Of a DNA stretch of 64,000 nt, positions 7,761 through 18,922 are shown one piece after another. Position numbers and translations under genes: made by a program. Source of the stretch: Marinomonas transparens (GTDB taxonomy: Bacteria; Pseudomonadota; Gammaproteobacteria; Pseudomonadales; Marinomonadaceae); NCBI RefSeq assembly GCF_016463975.1, contig NZ_JAEMNX010000025.1:1-64000 (forward strand). Direction: 5' to 3'. Under the pieces are notes generated by a model that saw nothing but the letters and a program-made list of their open reading frames with translations, did not search any database and was not told the DNA's origin. Numbering within the stretch: the stretch's first letter is position 1; each line of letters begins with the position of its first letter.

Positions 7761-9038
7761 ATGGCCAACACCGAAGCCTTTTTCAGCCAATCCTTAGCTG
7801 AACGCGATCCAGAACTTTTTGCCACTATTGTTGAAGAACAAGAACGCCAAGAAACTGGTATCGAATTAATTGCTTCTGAAAACATCACATCCAAAGCCGT
7901 TCTAGAAGCTCAAGGCTCCGTTTTAACGAACAAATACGCGGAAGGCTATCCAAACCGTCGCTACTACGGTGGTTGTGAAGCAGTAGATGTTACTGAGCAG
8001 TTAGCCATTGACCGCGCTAAGCAGCTCTTTAGCTGTGAATTTGCCAACGTACAACCTCATTCAGGCGCTCAAGCAAACGGCGCAGTAATGCTTGCCTTGC
8101 TGCAACCAGGCGATACCATCCTTGGCATGTCATTGGACGCTGGCGGTCATTTGACCCACGGTGCGCCACCAGCACAATCAGGCAAATGGTTTAACGCGGT
8201 TCAATACCAAGTAAATCCAGATACCCTATTAATCGATTACGACGCCATTGAAGCCCAAGCCTTAGAGTGCAAGCCAAAAATGATCATCGCTGGCGGCTCT
8301 GCAATTCCTCGTGTTATCGACTTTAAACGCTTCCGAGAAATCGCCGATAAAGTGGGCGCTTATCTGTTTGTTGACATGGCACACATTGCTGGCCTTGTTG
8401 CCACAGGTGCTCACCCATCGCCATTACCACACGCCCACGTAGTAACCACCACCACCCACAAAACCTTGCGCGGCCCCCGTGGTGGAATGATTCTTTCTAA
8501 CGATCTTGATCTTGGTAAGAAAATCAACTCTGCGGTTTTCCCCGGTTATCAAGGTGGTCCATTGATGCACGTCATCGCGGGCAAAGCCGTTGCTTTCGGC
8601 GAAGCATTAAAACCAGAGTTTAAAGTTTACATCGATCAAGTCGTTGCAAATGCTAAAGCTTTAGCGGAAGTCATGATGGAACGCGGTTGTGATATTGTTA
8701 CTGGTGGTACTGATAACCATCTAATGCTGGTTGACCTTCGCCCTAAAGGCTTGAAAGGCAACATGGCTGATAAAGCACTAGAACGTGCTGGCATCACCTG
8801 TAACAAAAACGGTATTCCTTTCGACACTGAAAAACCCATGATCACGTCCGGTATTCGTATCGGTACGCCAGCCGCAACATCTCGTGGCTTTGGTGTAGAA
8901 GAGTTCCGCAAAGTTGGCCACCTGATCAGTGATGTTCTAGATGGCTTGGTTGAAAAGCCAGAAGGCAATTCAGAAGTTGAAGCGCGCGTACTTGCTGAAG
9001 TTAAAGAACTTTGCAAACGCTTCCCACTGTATCGCTAA
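7761..9038 (+). CDS. glyA: serine hydroxymethyltransferase
   Basis: A 425-aa PLP enzyme interconverting serine + THF with glycine + 5,10-methylene-THF. The PLP lysine is K234 in [14 protein letters not shown]; the N-terminal [16 protein letters not shown] and [15 protein letters not shown] motifs are typical. The ATG at 7761 has AAGAGGA at good spacing. It sits directly upstream of gcvH-gcvP, which links glycine production and glycine breakdown, but a strong terminator separates glyA from gcvH. Confidence 0.98.
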   Translation: MANTEAFFSQSLAERDPELFATIVEEQERQETGIELIASENITSKAVLEAQGSVLTNKYAEGYPNRRYYGGCEAVDVTEQLAIDRAKQLFSCEFANVQPHSGAQANGAVMLALLQPGDTILGMSLDAGGHLTHGAPPAQSGKWFNAVQYQVNPDTLLIDYDAIEAQALECKPKMIIAGGSAIPRVIDFKRFREIADKVGAYLFVDMAHIAGLVATGAHPSPLPHAHVVTTTTHKTLRGPRGGMILSNDLDLGKKINSAVFPGYQGGPLMHVIAGKAVAFGEALKPEFKVYIDQVVANAKALAEVMMERGCDIVTGGTDNHLMLVDLRPKGLKGNMADKALERAGITCNKNGIPFDTEKPMITSGIRIGTPAATSRGFGVEEFRKVGHLISDVLDGLVEKPEGNSEVEARVLAEVKELCKRFPLYR

Positions 9039-9060
9039 AACTCTATCACTAGAAACAATC

Positions 9061-9091
9061 TACCCGAGAGCCATTGCTCTCGGGTATTTTT
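9061..9091 (+). terminator. strong intrinsic terminator between glyA and gcvH
   Basis: TACCCGAGAGC (9061-9071) pairs perfectly with GCTCTCGGGTA (9076-9086) around a 4-nt loop, followed by TTTTT. It ends only 18 bp before the gcvH start codon and 2 bp before its SD region. Confidence 0.9.
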
Positions 9092-9109
9092 AAAAAGAGG
9101 GATTATATA

Positions 9110-9493
9110 ATGAGCTCTATTCCAGAAAACTTAAAATACGCTGAGTCCCATGAGTGGGTTTTAGACAATGGTGATGGCACAGTAACCGTTGGCATCACTG
9201 ACCATGCTCAAGATCTGCTAGGCGATGTTGTTTATGTTGAATTACCAGAAGTAGGCTTAGAAACAACAGCCGCAGAGCAATTCTCTTTGGTTGAATCTGT
9301 TAAAGCTGCTTCCGATATTTACGCACCAGTATCCGGTGAAGTTATTGAAATTAATGACGCCCTAGAAGATGCCCCTGAGCTTATTAATGAATCACCCTTT
9401 ACAGACGCATGGATTGCCAAAATCAAGCTAAGCGACAGCGCTGAACTTGACAAACTGCTTGACGCAGCAGGCTACTCAGCCTCAATCGAATAG
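9110..9493 (+). CDS. gcvH: glycine cleavage system H protein
   Basis: A 127-aa lipoyl carrier that shuttles the aminomethyl group between P and T proteins. The lipoylated lysine is K65 in L-V-E-S-V-K-A-A-S. The start at 9110 ([10 protein letters not shown]) has AAAGAGG at 9-nt spacing; an upstream in-frame Met would lie inside the terminator hairpin. It is followed by gcvP after 76 bp. Confidence 0.97.
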   Translation: MSSIPENLKYAESHEWVLDNGDGTVTVGITDHAQDLLGDVVYVELPEVGLETTAAEQFSLVESVKAASDIYAPVSGEVIEINDALEDAPELINESPFTDAWIAKIKLSDSAELDKLLDAAGYSASIE

Positions 9494-9502
9494 TTTCACT
9501 AT

Positions 9503-9534
9503 TAAGCTCTCTTGCTTTTCCGCAAAAGAGCTTA
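9503..9534 (+). repeat. hairpin between gcvH and gcvP
   Basis: TAAGCTCT (9503-9510) pairs with AGAGCTTA (9527-9534), extended by TTGC/GCAA inside with one mismatch. No T run follows, so it is more likely an mRNA processing or stability element, or a weak attenuator, than a full terminator. Confidence 0.5.
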
Positions 9535-9569
9535 TTCTCCAAGATTTTATCCTTATAGGTGACTGAACC

Positions 9570-12434
9570 ATGACTTCGTGCATCCGCGATTTGTTAAGCA
9601 ATGATGAATTTATAGCGCGCCATATAGGCCCAGATTCTGCAGAACAGGCAACTATGCTTGCTGCTATTGGCATTGACTCTCTTCCTCAGTTAATAGAGAG
9701 AACAGTTCCTGAAGCGATTCGTCAGGCAAATCTCGACCTTTCTGCACTACCAACCAGCGAAAACGATGCACTGGTTCAGCTAAAAGCCATTGCCAGTAAA
9801 AACAAAGTGGCTCGCTCTTTTATTGGTATAGGCTACCACGACACCCATGTTCCCTCTCCTATTATAAGAAACCTATTAGAAAACCCAGGCTGGTATACCG
9901 CTTACACTCCTTACCAACCAGAAATTTCTCAAGGTCGATTGGAAGCGCTATTAAATTTCCAACAAGTGATTATCGACCTGACTGGCATGGAAATCTCTAA
10001 TGCCTCTTTATTAGATGAAGCCACGGCAGCAGCGGAAGCCATGACGCTGATGAAGCGCTCTAACCGCAAGAAAAATAACAACCTGTTTGTTGCCGATCAT
10101 TGCTTACCACAAACCATTGATGTGGTAAAAACTCGCGCTGAGCTGCTAGAAATTGATGTGATTGTTGACGACATCGCTAACTTCGCGAATCACGATGTGT
10201 TTGGGGCTATTTTCCAATATCCGGGTATCGATGGTAGCGTCAATGACCTTAGCCCTGTTATCGCACAAGCCCACGAGCAAGGTGCATTAGTCAGCATCGC
10301 TGTCGATCTGCTTTCACTCGTATTATTGAAGTCTCCCGGCAATATGGGTGCCGACATTGTTTTTGGTAGCGCACAACGCTTTGGCGTGCCAATGGGCTTT
10401 GGTGGGCCACATGCCGCCTTCCTAGCAACCAAAGACGCTTTTAAACGCTCTATGCCGGGTCGAGTTATCGGTGTTTCTAAAGATAGCCATGGTAAACCCG
10501 CCCTTCGCATGGCAATGCAAACTCGCGAACAACACATTCGCCGAGAAAAGGCCACATCGAACATTTGTACCGCTCAAGCACTGCTCGCGATGATGGCGGG
10601 ATTTTATGCGGTTTATCATGGGCCAGTTGGCTTGAAGAAAATTGCGTTACGCGTTGCTTCTTTGACCCATTGCTTTGCGAAAGCGATACAAGCCAAAGGT
10701 TTCACCACCAACTCAAGCTATTTCGATACCTTGATCATAGATACGAAAGACCAAACAGACAGCATCATAGCCAAGGCTGAAGCCAAGTTAGTGAACTTTT
10801 ACAAAGCTTCTGCCACTCAAGTGTCGATTTCTTTCAATGAAACTATTACGCCTGCCGATCTTATTGACCTAGCAGATTGCTTTGGCATCACATTAAGTGA
10901 AGATGAAGTCACGGAAGCGTCAGCCGCTCAAGGCTTCGATGCTGCTCTATTACGTCAAGACGCTATCCTGACTCACCCAGTATTTAACAGCCATCATAGT
11001 GAAACAGAATTGATGCGCTACATGCATCAGTTGGAAGTGAAAGACATCGCCCTCAACCAAAGCATGATTCCGCTGGGTTCTTGTACGATGAAACTAAACG
11101 CCGCGTCAGAAATGATTCCAGTTACTTGGGCTGAATTTGGTCGTATTCATCCCTTTGCGCCAAGCAATCAAGTATCTGGCTACCATGATTTGCTTAAAGA
11201 GCTGATCGACATGCTGTCGAAAGCCACAGGCTATGACACAGTTTCTCTGCAACCAAATTCCGGTGCGCAAGGAGAATACGCAGGCTTACTCGCTATAGAT
11301 AAATACCATAAGTCACGCGGCGACCATGACCGTAATGTCTGTTTGATTCCAAGTTCTGCCCACGGCACCAACCCAGCCTCCGCAGCTTTAGCGGGTATGA
11401 AGGTCGTCATCGTCAAATGCGATCAGGATGGCAATATAGACCTAGCAGATCTTGCTGAAAAAGCAGAAAAACACGCAGCGCAACTTAGTTGCATCATGGC
11501 AACCTATCCATCTACTCATGGTGTATTTGAAGAACACATTCGTGAAGTATGTGACCTAGTTCATAAATTTGGCGGTCAGGTCTATATCGATGGTGCAAAC
11601 TTAAACGCACTAGTAGGTGTTGCGCCTCCAGGTAGCTTTGGTGGTGACGTTTCTCACCTTAATCTGCACAAAACATTCTGTATTCCTCATGGCGGTGGCG
11701 GTCCCGGCATGGGGCCTATTGGTGTAAAATCTCACCTTGCCCCTTTCTTACCGGGTCACGCTGTTACGCCAGTATTAGACATGGCAGAGCAGCACGGCGC
11801 CGTATCTGCAGCCCCTTATGGTAGCGCAAGTATTCTAGTCATTACTTGGATGTACATCAAAATGATGGGCGACCGAGGACTACGTGACGCTACTTTCAAT
11901 GCCATCTTAAACGCTAATTACATAGCTAAACGCCTAGATGAACATTACCCAGTACTTTACACAGGGAAAAATGGCGCGGTGGCTCATGAATGCATTATCG
12001 ATATTCGTCCATTGAAGGCGGAATCAGGTATCAGCGAAGAAGACATTGCGAAACGACTAATGGATTTTGGTTTCCATGCGCCAACCATGTCGTTCCCTGT
12101 CGCTGGCACCCTAATGATAGAACCAACGGAATCAGAAAACCTAGAAGAATTAGATCGCTTCTGTGATGCAATGATCCAAATCCGCAAAGAAATCGGCAAG
12201 GTACAAGATGGCGAGTGGTCATTGGAAGACAACCCATTAATCAATGCACCACATACTGCAGACAGTCTACTAGACATGGAGTGGACGCACGCCTACTCAC
12301 GTAAAGACGCGGCTTACCCGCTGCCTTGGATCAAAGCTCGTAAGTATTGGCCTCCTGTTGGCCGTATCGACAATGTCTACGGTGACCGCAACCTATTCTG
12401 TGAATGCCCACCGATTGATAGCTATGAAGATTAA
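9570..12434 (+). CDS. gcvP: glycine dehydrogenase (decarboxylating), P protein
   Basis: A 954-aa full-length fused P-protein (both the alpha-like and beta-like halves), which decarboxylates glycine with PLP and loads H-protein. The PLP lysine is K701 in [15 protein letters not shown]. Other family blocks are ARHIGPD near the N-terminus, [19 protein letters not shown], and [13 protein letters not shown] at mid-protein. The ATG at 9570 lies in the extended N-terminus typical of the family. It ends the glyA-gcvH-gcvP unit. Confidence 0.98.
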   Translation: MTSCIRDLLSNDEFIARHIGPDSAEQATMLAAIGIDSLPQLIERTVPEAIRQANLDLSALPTSENDALVQLKAIASKNKVARSFIGIGYHDTHVPSPIIRNLLENPGWYTAYTPYQPEISQGRLEALLNFQQVIIDLTGMEISNASLLDEATAAAEAMTLMKRSNRKKNNNLFVADHCLPQTIDVVKTRAELLEIDVIVDDIANFANHDVFGAIFQYPGIDGSVNDLSPVIAQAHEQGALVSIAVDLLSLVLLKSPGNMGADIVFGSAQRFGVPMGFGGPHAAFLATKDAFKRSMPGRVIGVSKDSHGKPALRMAMQTREQHIRREKATSNICTAQALLAMMAGFYAVYHGPVGLKKIALRVASLTHCFAKAIQAKGFTTNSSYFDTLIIDTKDQTDSIIAKAEAKLVNFYKASATQVSISFNETITPADLIDLADCFGITLSEDEVTEASAAQGFDAALLRQDAILTHPVFNSHHSETELMRYMHQLEVKDIALNQSMIPLGSCTMKLNAASEMIPVTWAEFGRIHPFAPSNQVSGYHDLLKELIDMLSKATGYDTVSLQPNSGAQGEYAGLLAIDKYHKSRGDHDRNVCLIPSSAHGTNPASAALAGMKVVIVKCDQDGNIDLADLAEKAEKHAAQLSCIMATYPSTHGVFEEHIREVCDLVHKFGGQVYIDGANLNALVGVAPPGSFGGDVSHLNLHKTFCIPHGGGGPGMGPIGVKSHLAPFLPGHAVTPVLDMAEQHGAVSAAPYGSASILVITWMYIKMMGDRGLRDATFNAILNANYIAKRLDEHYPVLYTGKNGAVAHECIIDIRPLKAESGISEEDIAKRLMDFGFHAPTMSFPVAGTLMIEPTESENLEELDRFCDAMIQIRKEIGKVQDGEWSLEDNPLINAPHTADSLLDMEWTHAYSRKDAAYPLPWIKARKYWPPVGRIDNVYGDRNLFCECPPIDSYED

Positions 12435-12458
12435 TTCTTAGTCGTGATAAAAAGCTAC

Positions 12459-12498
12459 AACACAAAAGGCGAACCCAAAATGGCTCGCCTTTTGTGTT
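12459..12498. terminator. bidirectional terminator between gcvP and rluC
   Basis: AACACAAAAGGCGA (12459-12472) pairs with TCGCCTTTTGTGTT (12485-12498), a 14-bp perfect stem between convergent genes. Confidence 0.85.
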
Positions 12499-12521
12499 TA
12501 TTCACCTTCAAAGCTCACCTG

Positions 12522-13493
12522 CTAGGAATATTTCGCAACCAGCTTACCATTCATCAGGTTTTGCCATTCTTGGTCTATGGGAGCTTCAAGTAAAAGGCGC
12601 TCACCATTTAACATGATATCTAAACGAGTGGCATGCAAACACAATCGCTTAAACCCTAATGCCTTAGTTTCTTTAAGGGAATCTGTGGGGGCATATTTAT
12701 CATCACCAACAATTGGATAGCCCGCATGCAATGTATGAACACGGATTTGGTGAGTACGACCCGTTACCGGCTCACATTCAACTAGGCTATAACCTTCAAA
12801 CTGACGAACTAACTTAAAACGCGTTAGGCTTTCTTTTCCATCCGTATGAACCTTCACTACTCGCTCACCCGATTTAAGCTCATTTTTTAAAAGTGGTGCA
12901 TTCACTTGCAACTTACGTTTTGGCCAACTGCCGTACACGAGCGCCAAGTAAGTCTTTTGTATGCCCTCTTTATCACGCAATGCCGTATGCAACTCTTTTA
13001 ATACCGCTCGCTTTTTCGCAATCATGATGAGACCAGAAGTATCCCTATCGAGACGGTGGACAAGCTCAATAAATTTTTCGAGCGGTCGCATTTGTCGAAT
13101 CACTTCCACCAAACCAAAGCTCAAACCGCTACCGCCATGAACCGCTAACCCCGAAGGCTTGTTAACGACAATTAAACCTTTGTCTTCATAAATAATTCGA
13201 GATTCAATTTCCCCTTTTAACTTATCCGATAACATTGGTTTTTCTGAGGCTGGAGCAATGACTATTGGAGCAATTCGCACCACATCCTCATTCTGTAGAC
13301 GGTAATCCGGCTTGGTACGTTTTTTATTAACGCGAATTTCACCTTTCCTCAGTAGGTTATAAATTTTACCTTTAGGCACTCCTTTTAGTAATGTAACCAA
13401 GAAGTTATCTATTCTTTGGTCGATATTATTGTCGTCAATTGTGACGTAACGAACCGAAGGGCGTTCTGTTAATTTTTGTTCTGAATCCGACAT
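12522..13493 (-). CDS. rluC: 23S rRNA pseudouridine synthase RluC
   Basis: A 323-aa RluA-family pseudouridine synthase, expected to modify U955, U2504 and U2580 of 23S rRNA (E. coli numbering). An N-terminal S4 RNA-binding domain (about 20-85, 'GKIYNLLRKGEIRVNKKR') precedes the catalytic domain with HRLDRDTSG, whose first Asp is the nucleophile. Start at 13493 (MSDSEQKL) fits the family; a much longer reading frame upstream is AT-rich and unlike RluC. It is divergent from rne, the arrangement also seen in enteric bacteria and pseudomonads. Confidence 0.93.
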   Translation of the reverse strand: MSDSEQKLTERPSVRYVTIDDNNIDQRIDNFLVTLLKGVPKGKIYNLLRKGEIRVNKKRTKPDYRLQNEDVVRIAPIVIAPASEKPMLSDKLKGEIESRIIYEDKGLIVVNKPSGLAVHGGSGLSFGLVEVIRQMRPLEKFIELVHRLDRDTSGLIMIAKKRAVLKELHTALRDKEGIQKTYLALVYGSWPKRKLQVNAPLLKNELKSGERVVKVHTDGKESLTRFKLVRQFEGYSLVECEPVTGRTHQIRVHTLHAGYPIVGDDKYAPTDSLKETKALGFKRLCLHATRLDIMLNGERLLLEAPIDQEWQNLMNGKLVAKYS

Positions 13494-13963
13494 AACCAAA
13501 GATTGCTTTCCTTTATAATTGAAGCACTTAGATTTTACTGTTATATTCACACTCGCAAAGGGTAAGAGGCAACAAAACACCTCGAAGATATGATGCAAAG
13601 AATTGAATGAAAATTGCCGAAGCGACACTTCGGCCCTCTATCTTACCTCTGTAACAGTTAATCTTAAATAATAAACCGCATGATTCGGATAAATCCGCTT
13701 CAGTGGAAGGAATTCTCGTTAATTGCTCGACAGCGCGTTCGCGTCGTTCATAAAAAAAGCAACAAAGAGACTGGTAAAGAAACTATTTGCTATTAATTAC
13801 GGCAGCGACCGCACAAAAGCGTTTAATTATAAAATGAACGTATCGCGTACTCCTCTCGCCCGAACACTACAAATGGCCTACTCTAGACCTGAGCCAGATA
13901 TTTTATTGGTGCCACCTTCCTACTGAACAGTTGTTCGTCTCAGCTAACAGAGTTCACAACTAA
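13494..13963 (+). promoter_or_regulatory. rluC-rne intergenic region with long rne 5' leader
   Basis: A 470-bp gap between divergent rluC and rne. It holds a perfect 7-bp hairpin GCCGAAG/CTTCGGC (13616-13622 with 13628-13634) without a T run. In E. coli the long rne leader folds into hairpins that RNase E uses to limit its own mRNA, and the length here fits that arrangement. I could not identify the conserved leader structure by eye. A 67-codon frame inside it (13723-13926) has no protein-like features I recognise. Confidence 0.4.
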
Positions 13964-16900
13964 ATGATTAGAATGCTAATAAATGCAACTCAACAAGAAG
14001 AGTTGCGCGTTGCGCTTGTCGATGGACAACGTCTGTATGATCTTGATATTGAATCCGGTTCTCGCGAACAGAAAAAATCGAATATCTATAAAGGCCGCAT
14101 TACTCGTATAGAACCGAGCCTAGAAGCTGCCTTTGTTGATTTCGGCGCTGATCGCCACGGCTTCCTCCCTCTTAAAGAAATTTCTAAAACCTACTTTTCT
14201 AAAAAATCGAATCACGAAGGCCGCATAAACATCAAAGATGTCTTAAGCGAAGGCCAAGAGGTCATCGTTCAAGTAGACAAAGAAGAGCGTGGCAATAAAG
14301 GCGCAGCGCTAACAACCTTCGTTAGTTTAGCTGGCCGCTATTTGGTACTTATGCCAAATAACCCTCGCGCAGGTGGTATCTCTCGTCGTATCGATGGCGA
14401 TGATAGATCCCACTTAAAAGAAGCCATGTCTGGACTTAACACCCCTGAAAACGGTGGTTTGATTGTTCGTACCGCAGGCGTTGGCCGCTCTACAGAAGAG
14501 CTACAATGGGATTTAGATTACCTAGATACGCTTTGGAGCTCTATCACCAAAGCCGCTTCAGAGAAGCCTGCTCCTTTCTTGATTTACCAAGAAAGCAACA
14601 TCGTTATCCGCGCCATTCGCGATTACCTTCGTGAAGACATTGGCGAAGTATTGATTGATGAAAAAGACGCTTATCAAGATGCTATCAACTTCGTCATGCA
14701 AGTCATGCCGCACTTTAAGTCTCGCATCAAGATGTACACAGATTCTACTCCGCTGTTTAACCGCTTTCAGATCGAAACTCAGATCGAAACCGCCTTCCAA
14801 CGCGAAGTACGCCTCCCCTCTGGTGGCTCGATTGTCATAGACCCAACAGAAGCTCTCGTTTCTATTGACATCAACTCCGCCCGCGCAACAAAAGGCGGCG
14901 ATATAGAAGAAACCGCCCTGCAAACCAACGTCGAAGCGGCAGACGAAATTGCTCGTCAATTACGCCTACGAGACATCGGTGGTTTGGTCGTCATCGACTT
15001 TATCGATATGACACCAGTACGCAACCAGAAAGAGGTAGAAACGCGCATGAAAGATGCGCTGGAAGCCGATCGAGCAAGAGTACAAATAGGTCGTATCTCA
15101 CGCTTCGGCCTATTAGAAATGTCTCGTCAACGCCTACGCCCTTCCCTAGGTGAAACCAGCGGTATTGTGTGCCCTCGCTGCAATGGCCAAGGCTTTATCC
15201 GTGACGTTGAATCTCTCGCTCTTTCTGTCCTTCGTTTGATTGAAGAGGAGTGCTCAAAAGAACGCACAGCACAAATTCGAGCTGTCTTGCCTGTTTCTGT
15301 CGCAACCTTCTTACTGAACGAGAAGCGCACGAACATCGCCAAAATCGAAAAACGTAACAGCGTTCATATCATCCTTGTGCCGAATCCACACATGGAAACA
15401 CCACATTTTGAAGTTGAGCGTATTCGTGATGACAGCACGGTTGTATCGCAAAATGAAAACAGCTACACCTATGTTGAAACACCAGAACAGCCACCTTATG
15501 AGCCTCGTCAAGTAAATGAGAACGTACGCCCACAGGCTGCTGTCACCAGCATTGCACCAAAAGCCCCTGCTCCTGCCCATACAGCACCAACGGCAGCCCA
15601 TAAAAAAGCAAAATCAGCCACTAATAAGCCGAGTCTAATTACTCGCATTATGAAGGCACTATTTGGGGAAGAGCAAAACAAACCGGCGAAAAAAACGGTT
15701 AGCAAAAAACCTTCCCCAAGGACTGCAAGTAACGATCGCAGCACAGAAAAAACCAAAAACAATGATCGCGGCAATCGCAACAATAATAAGCGCAATGTGA
15801 AACACCAAAACGCTGATCGCGATAATAGCAAAGAAAATAATCGCTCTACTCGTCAATCACGTCGCGAGCAAGCGGAAGCAAGCAAAGGAAATTCTCGTCG
15901 CAATAATAACCGCGGTAACAAACAAGATAACCCGGAAGTTAAAACAGAAAGACAGGAAGCCGCAGTAAAAGCACCGGCTCGTAAACAAAAAACAGTCCCA
16001 GAAGTTGCAGAGCGTAAGCGCAATCGCAATGAAAATCGCCGTCGTAATGGCAAACTAAAGGAAGAAGCTGTTGAAGCAACAATACTAAAAGAGCAAGAAG
16101 ATAACGCCCTTTTAGAAGCCGCTAAAAATGCAGAATCTAACCGCGGCGCTGAAAACATGGATGGTGACACAGGATCTCAAGAGCGTCGTTCACGTCGTTC
16201 ACGTCGTTCGCGTCGCCCTCAAAAAGAAGAGACTAACGCAGAACTAGAAACACAAGTAGATGCATCACCTCAAGCGTCTACCTCCGAAAAAACTAGCGAA
16301 GTAGTGACGGAAGCAAAAGCTCCTGAAAGCACGCCTGTAGAAGCAACTCAGGCAGAACCTGCAACTGTGACTGAAACACCAGCAGCTGAACCAACAGAGA
16401 CCAAGGTCTCAGCAACCGAAGAAACTGAAGCGGTTACGAACGAAGCCTCTATCACTCTTCAGCCAGTTGATGAAGTTCCAAGTGCTAAAGTGGAAGCACC
16501 TGCAAAGAAAGAAAAGCCAAAAATGTCTGTCAAAGCACAGATAGATGAAGCTGCTCAAATCGATGTGGAAGCAACCCCTATTGCAATCAAAGCAGAAGCT
16601 ATAACTGAAGAGACCTCTACTCAGCAAATAGAAGAGACAGTAGCAGAGACGAAAGCACCTATTGAAGAGACTGTGAAAACGGAAGAAGTCCCTCAGGCTC
16701 AAAAAGAGGCTGAAATCGAAGCTCCCGTTATAGAAGCTCCTGCTATAGAAGAAAGCAAAGCAGAGCCAGTAGCGACACAGGAAAAAGCAGAAGTCGAAGT
16801 AAAACCAGCTCGCCCTACTCGTGCCCCTCGTCGTGGACGTGGTAAACCTGTAGTGCAAACACCAACAGAAGCGAAAGCCCCTGTTGAACTACCAGCGGCT

Positions 16901-17053
16901 ATTTTGGCTCAACAGGAAAAGCTACGTTTAGAGCAAGAAGAAAAGCGTAAACAAAGCACTTCACGCCGACGCCCTACTAGTCGAGTCAAAAATGACCCAA
17001 GGCTGGCTCGCCAAGCAGATTCGGCCGCAGATGTAGCCCCTGAAGCTGAATAA
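13964..17053 (+). CDS. rne: ribonuclease E
   Basis: A 1029-aa RNase E, the endonuclease that scaffolds the RNA degradosome. The catalytic half (1 to about 510) begins [21 protein letters not shown] and carries the S1 domain, the magnesium ligands D302 (DINSAR) and D345 (VIDFIDM), and the Zn-link Cys403/Cys406 (CPRCNGQG). The remainder is low-complexity: basic Asn/Arg/Lys-rich (about 540-750), an RRS repeat near 741-751, then a Glu/Ala/Pro/Thr-rich acidic tract (about 755-945) and a basic end. Such tails carry membrane, RNA and partner binding sites in other gammaproteobacteria. rhlB is encoded elsewhere in this window. Confidence 0.97.
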   Translation: MIRMLINATQQEELRVALVDGQRLYDLDIESGSREQKKSNIYKGRITRIEPSLEAAFVDFGADRHGFLPLKEISKTYFSKKSNHEGRINIKDVLSEGQEVIVQVDKEERGNKGAALTTFVSLAGRYLVLMPNNPRAGGISRRIDGDDRSHLKEAMSGLNTPENGGLIVRTAGVGRSTEELQWDLDYLDTLWSSITKAASEKPAPFLIYQESNIVIRAIRDYLREDIGEVLIDEKDAYQDAINFVMQVMPHFKSRIKMYTDSTPLFNRFQIETQIETAFQREVRLPSGGSIVIDPTEALVSIDINSARATKGGDIEETALQTNVEAADEIARQLRLRDIGGLVVIDFIDMTPVRNQKEVETRMKDALEADRARVQIGRISRFGLLEMSRQRLRPSLGETSGIVCPRCNGQGFIRDVESLALSVLRLIEEECSKERTAQIRAVLPVSVATFLLNEKRTNIAKIEKRNSVHIILVPNPHMETPHFEVERIRDDSTVVSQNENSYTYVETPEQPPYEPRQVNENVRPQAAVTSIAPKAPAPAHTAPTAAHKKAKSATNKPSLITRIMKALFGEEQNKPAKKTVSKKPSPRTASNDRSTEKTKNNDRGNRNNNKRNVKHQNADRDNSKENNRSTRQSRREQAEASKGNSRRNNNRGNKQDNPEVKTERQEAAVKAPARKQKTVPEVAERKRNRNENRRRNGKLKEEAVEATILKEQEDNALLEAAKNAESNRGAENMDGDTGSQERRSRRSRRSRRPQKEETNAELETQVDASPQASTSEKTSEVVTEAKAPESTPVEATQAEPATVTETPAAEPTETKVSATEETEAVTNEASITLQPVDEVPSAKVEAPAKKEKPKMSVKAQIDEAAQIDVEATPIAIKAEAITEETSTQQIEETVAETKAPIEETVKTEEVPQAQKEAEIEAPVIEAPAIEESKAEPVATQEKAEVEVKPARPTRAPRRGRGKPVVQTPTEAKAPVELPAAILAQQEKLRLEQEEKRKQSTSRRRPTSRVKNDPRLARQADSAADVAPEAE
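16184..16216 (+). repeat. 9-bp tandem repeat in rne encoding Arg-Arg-Ser
   Basis: CGTCGTTCA, CGTCGTTCA, CGTCGTTCG, CGTCGCCCT in tandem: an in-frame microsatellite-like array encoding [12 protein letters not shown] within the RNA-binding tail. Copy number could vary between strains. Confidence 0.8.
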
Positions 17054-17097
17054 CAGTTAATCACTAAAATAAAATTTAGCGATTAAAATAAAAGACT

Positions 17098-17125
17098 AAG
17101 AGCCCGCCAATGCGGGCTCTTTTGT
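17098..17125 (+). terminator. rne intrinsic terminator
   Basis: AAGAGCCCGC (17098-17107) pairs with GCGGGCTCTT (17112-17121) around CAAT, followed by TTG. It lies about 45 bp after the rne stop. Confidence 0.88.
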
Positions 17126-17204
17126 GATTACAATATAGGACTTGTAATGAATATGAGTCATAGCAAAATAAACAGACAATGAAAGATTGCGGATATGCCT
17201 TACC

Positions 17205-18851
17205 ATGATTATTGATTTTTCTCGTTTCAAGGACTGGACTCTTGTCGGCGACTTATTCGGCGGCGTAACGACAGCAATCGTATCTCTTCCTCTCGCCCTT
17301 GCCTTTGGCGTTGCCTCTGGCGCAGGCGCTGAAGCCGGACTATGGGGAGCTATTCTAGTTGGCTTTTTTGCCGCTTTATTTGGTGGCTCAACCAGTCTAA
17401 TTTCCGAACCAACAGGCCCAATGACCGTCATTATGACAGCGGTTCTTACCAGCATGATGGCGAGCAACCCCGAAAGCGGAGTTGCCATGGCTTTCACCGT
17501 CGTCATGATTGCTGGCCTATTCCAAATTACACTCGGCTATTTAAAGCTAGGAAAATACATCACCCTAATGCCCTATAGTGTCATTTCAGGTTTTATGTCT
17601 GGCATCGGTGTTATATTAATCATTCTACAACTAGCCCCCTTCCTAGGGCACCCATCACCTCCTGGCGGCGTGATGGGAACATTGGGGGCGCTACCAAACC
17701 TCATTATGGAACTGAAGTTCTCGGAGCTCTTTTTAGGCCTCTTAACATTAGGGGTATTATTTTATTTACCTAAAAAATGGCGCCGCTATATTCCACCACA
17801 ACTGGTTGCCCTCGTCGCTATAACATTGGTATCTGTCATCTTATTCAATGAAAACGATGTGCGCCGCATTGGCGACATTCCTTCTGGTTTACCCTCTATT
17901 CATTGGCCCCACTTTGAAAGCAGTGTCATCATGGAGATGGTCATTGATGGCCTAGTACTTGGCACCCTAGGCTGCATAGATACATTACTGACGGCCGTCA
18001 TTGCTGATAGCCTGACCCGTAAAGAACACGATTCAAACAGAGAGTTAATTGGTCAAGGCACCGCAAACCTTTTCTCTGGTTTATTAGGTGGCTTACCCGG
18101 TGCCGGTGCCACCATGGGAACCGTCGTGAATATCCAGTCTGGTGCAAAATCTCCTCTTGCAGGCATTGTTCGCGCCTTTATCCTATTGCTTGTCGTACTG
18201 GGAGCGTCACAGCTAACCAGCCCCATTCCAATGGCAGTATTAGCCGGTATTGCACTGTATGTGGGAATTAACATTCTTGATTGGAGTTTTTTAAAACGAG
18301 CGCATAAGGTGGCGTTATCACCCACTATTATCATGTATGGTGTGATGGCGCTCACTGTGTTTGTTGATCTTATGGTCGCCGTCGGTATCGGTGTCTTCAT
18401 TGCCAATATTTTAACCATAGAAAAGCTCAGCCGACTTCAATCAGGCAATGTCAAAGCCATTAGTGATGCGGATGATGATATTCCTCTTACTGAAGACGAA
18501 AGAAAGCTACTTGATGAAGCCGATGGGCGCGTCCTTCTCTTCTACCTATCTGGCCCAATGATTTTTGGTGTCAGTAAAGCCATTGCGAAGCATCATAACC
18601 GAATTCATAACTACCAAGCCGTAGTATTAGATCTAAGTGCCGTTCCTATGATGGATCTGACGGTGGGACTAGCATTAGAAAATGCCATTAAAGACGCTAT
18701 AGAAGCCCATTGTGCTGTTTATATCTTTAGTCCGAATGGACAAACGACTGAGCGTCTAGAGAAACTAGGTGTACTAAAGCGCTTACCCCATAACGCTTTT
18801 TGTGATTCTCGCAAATCAGCCCTAGCACAAGCGGTAAAAAGCTTAAACTAA
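17205..18851 (+). CDS. SulP-family anion transporter with STAS domain
   Basis: A 548-aa inner-membrane transporter. Multiple hydrophobic segments (about 20-400) contain SulP blocks such as GDLFGGVTTAIVSLPLALAFG and the 'SEPTGPMTV' stretch, and the C-terminal STAS domain is at about 430-545. SulP proteins carry sulfate, bicarbonate or dicarboxylates; the substrate here cannot be told from sequence. The ATG at 17205 is preferred, with a TTG six codons earlier as an alternative; neither has a strong SD. The gene is monocistronic between two terminators. Confidence 0.88.
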   Translation: MIIDFSRFKDWTLVGDLFGGVTTAIVSLPLALAFGVASGAGAEAGLWGAILVGFFAALFGGSTSLISEPTGPMTVIMTAVLTSMMASNPESGVAMAFTVVMIAGLFQITLGYLKLGKYITLMPYSVISGFMSGIGVILIILQLAPFLGHPSPPGGVMGTLGALPNLIMELKFSELFLGLLTLGVLFYLPKKWRRYIPPQLVALVAITLVSVILFNENDVRRIGDIPSGLPSIHWPHFESSVIMEMVIDGLVLGTLGCIDTLLTAVIADSLTRKEHDSNRELIGQGTANLFSGLLGGLPGAGATMGTVVNIQSGAKSPLAGIVRAFILLLVVLGASQLTSPIPMAVLAGIALYVGINILDWSFLKRAHKVALSPTIIMYGVMALTVFVDLMVAVGIGVFIANILTIEKLSRLQSGNVKAISDADDDIPLTEDERKLLDEADGRVLLFYLSGPMIFGVSKAIAKHHNRIHNYQAVVLDLSAVPMMDLTVGLALENAIKDAIEAHCAVYIFSPNGQTTERLEKLGVLKRLPHNAFCDSRKSALAQAVKSLN

Positions 18852-18880
18852 ACATGCAACACCATATTTTTTAAGCAATA

Positions 18881-18906
18881 AAAAAGCCGCTAGAAAGCGG
18901 CTTTTT
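18881..18906. terminator. bidirectional terminator between the SulP gene and queF
   Basis: AAAAAGCCGCT (18881-18891) pairs with AGCGGCTTTTT (18896-18906) around AGAA. It is symmetric and serves both converging genes. Confidence 0.9.
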
Positions 18907-18922
18907 AAAATACAAGCTATGC

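Noticed and set aside
9503-9534. Terminator between gcvH and gcvP
   Set aside because: Stem is present but no T run follows, so it is listed only as a hairpin.
13723-13926. 67-codon frame in the rne leader
   Set aside because: No SD, no recognisable protein features, and it lies in a region expected to be structured leader RNA.
15900-16220. CRISPR-like or mobile repeat in rne
   Set aside because: The repeats are in-frame codon repeats of the RNA-binding tail, with no spacers or palindromic units.
16409-16858. 149-codon minus-strand frame within the rne tail
   Set aside because: Composition (Phe, Tyr, Cys-rich) is the mirror of the Glu/Ala/Lys codons of rne.
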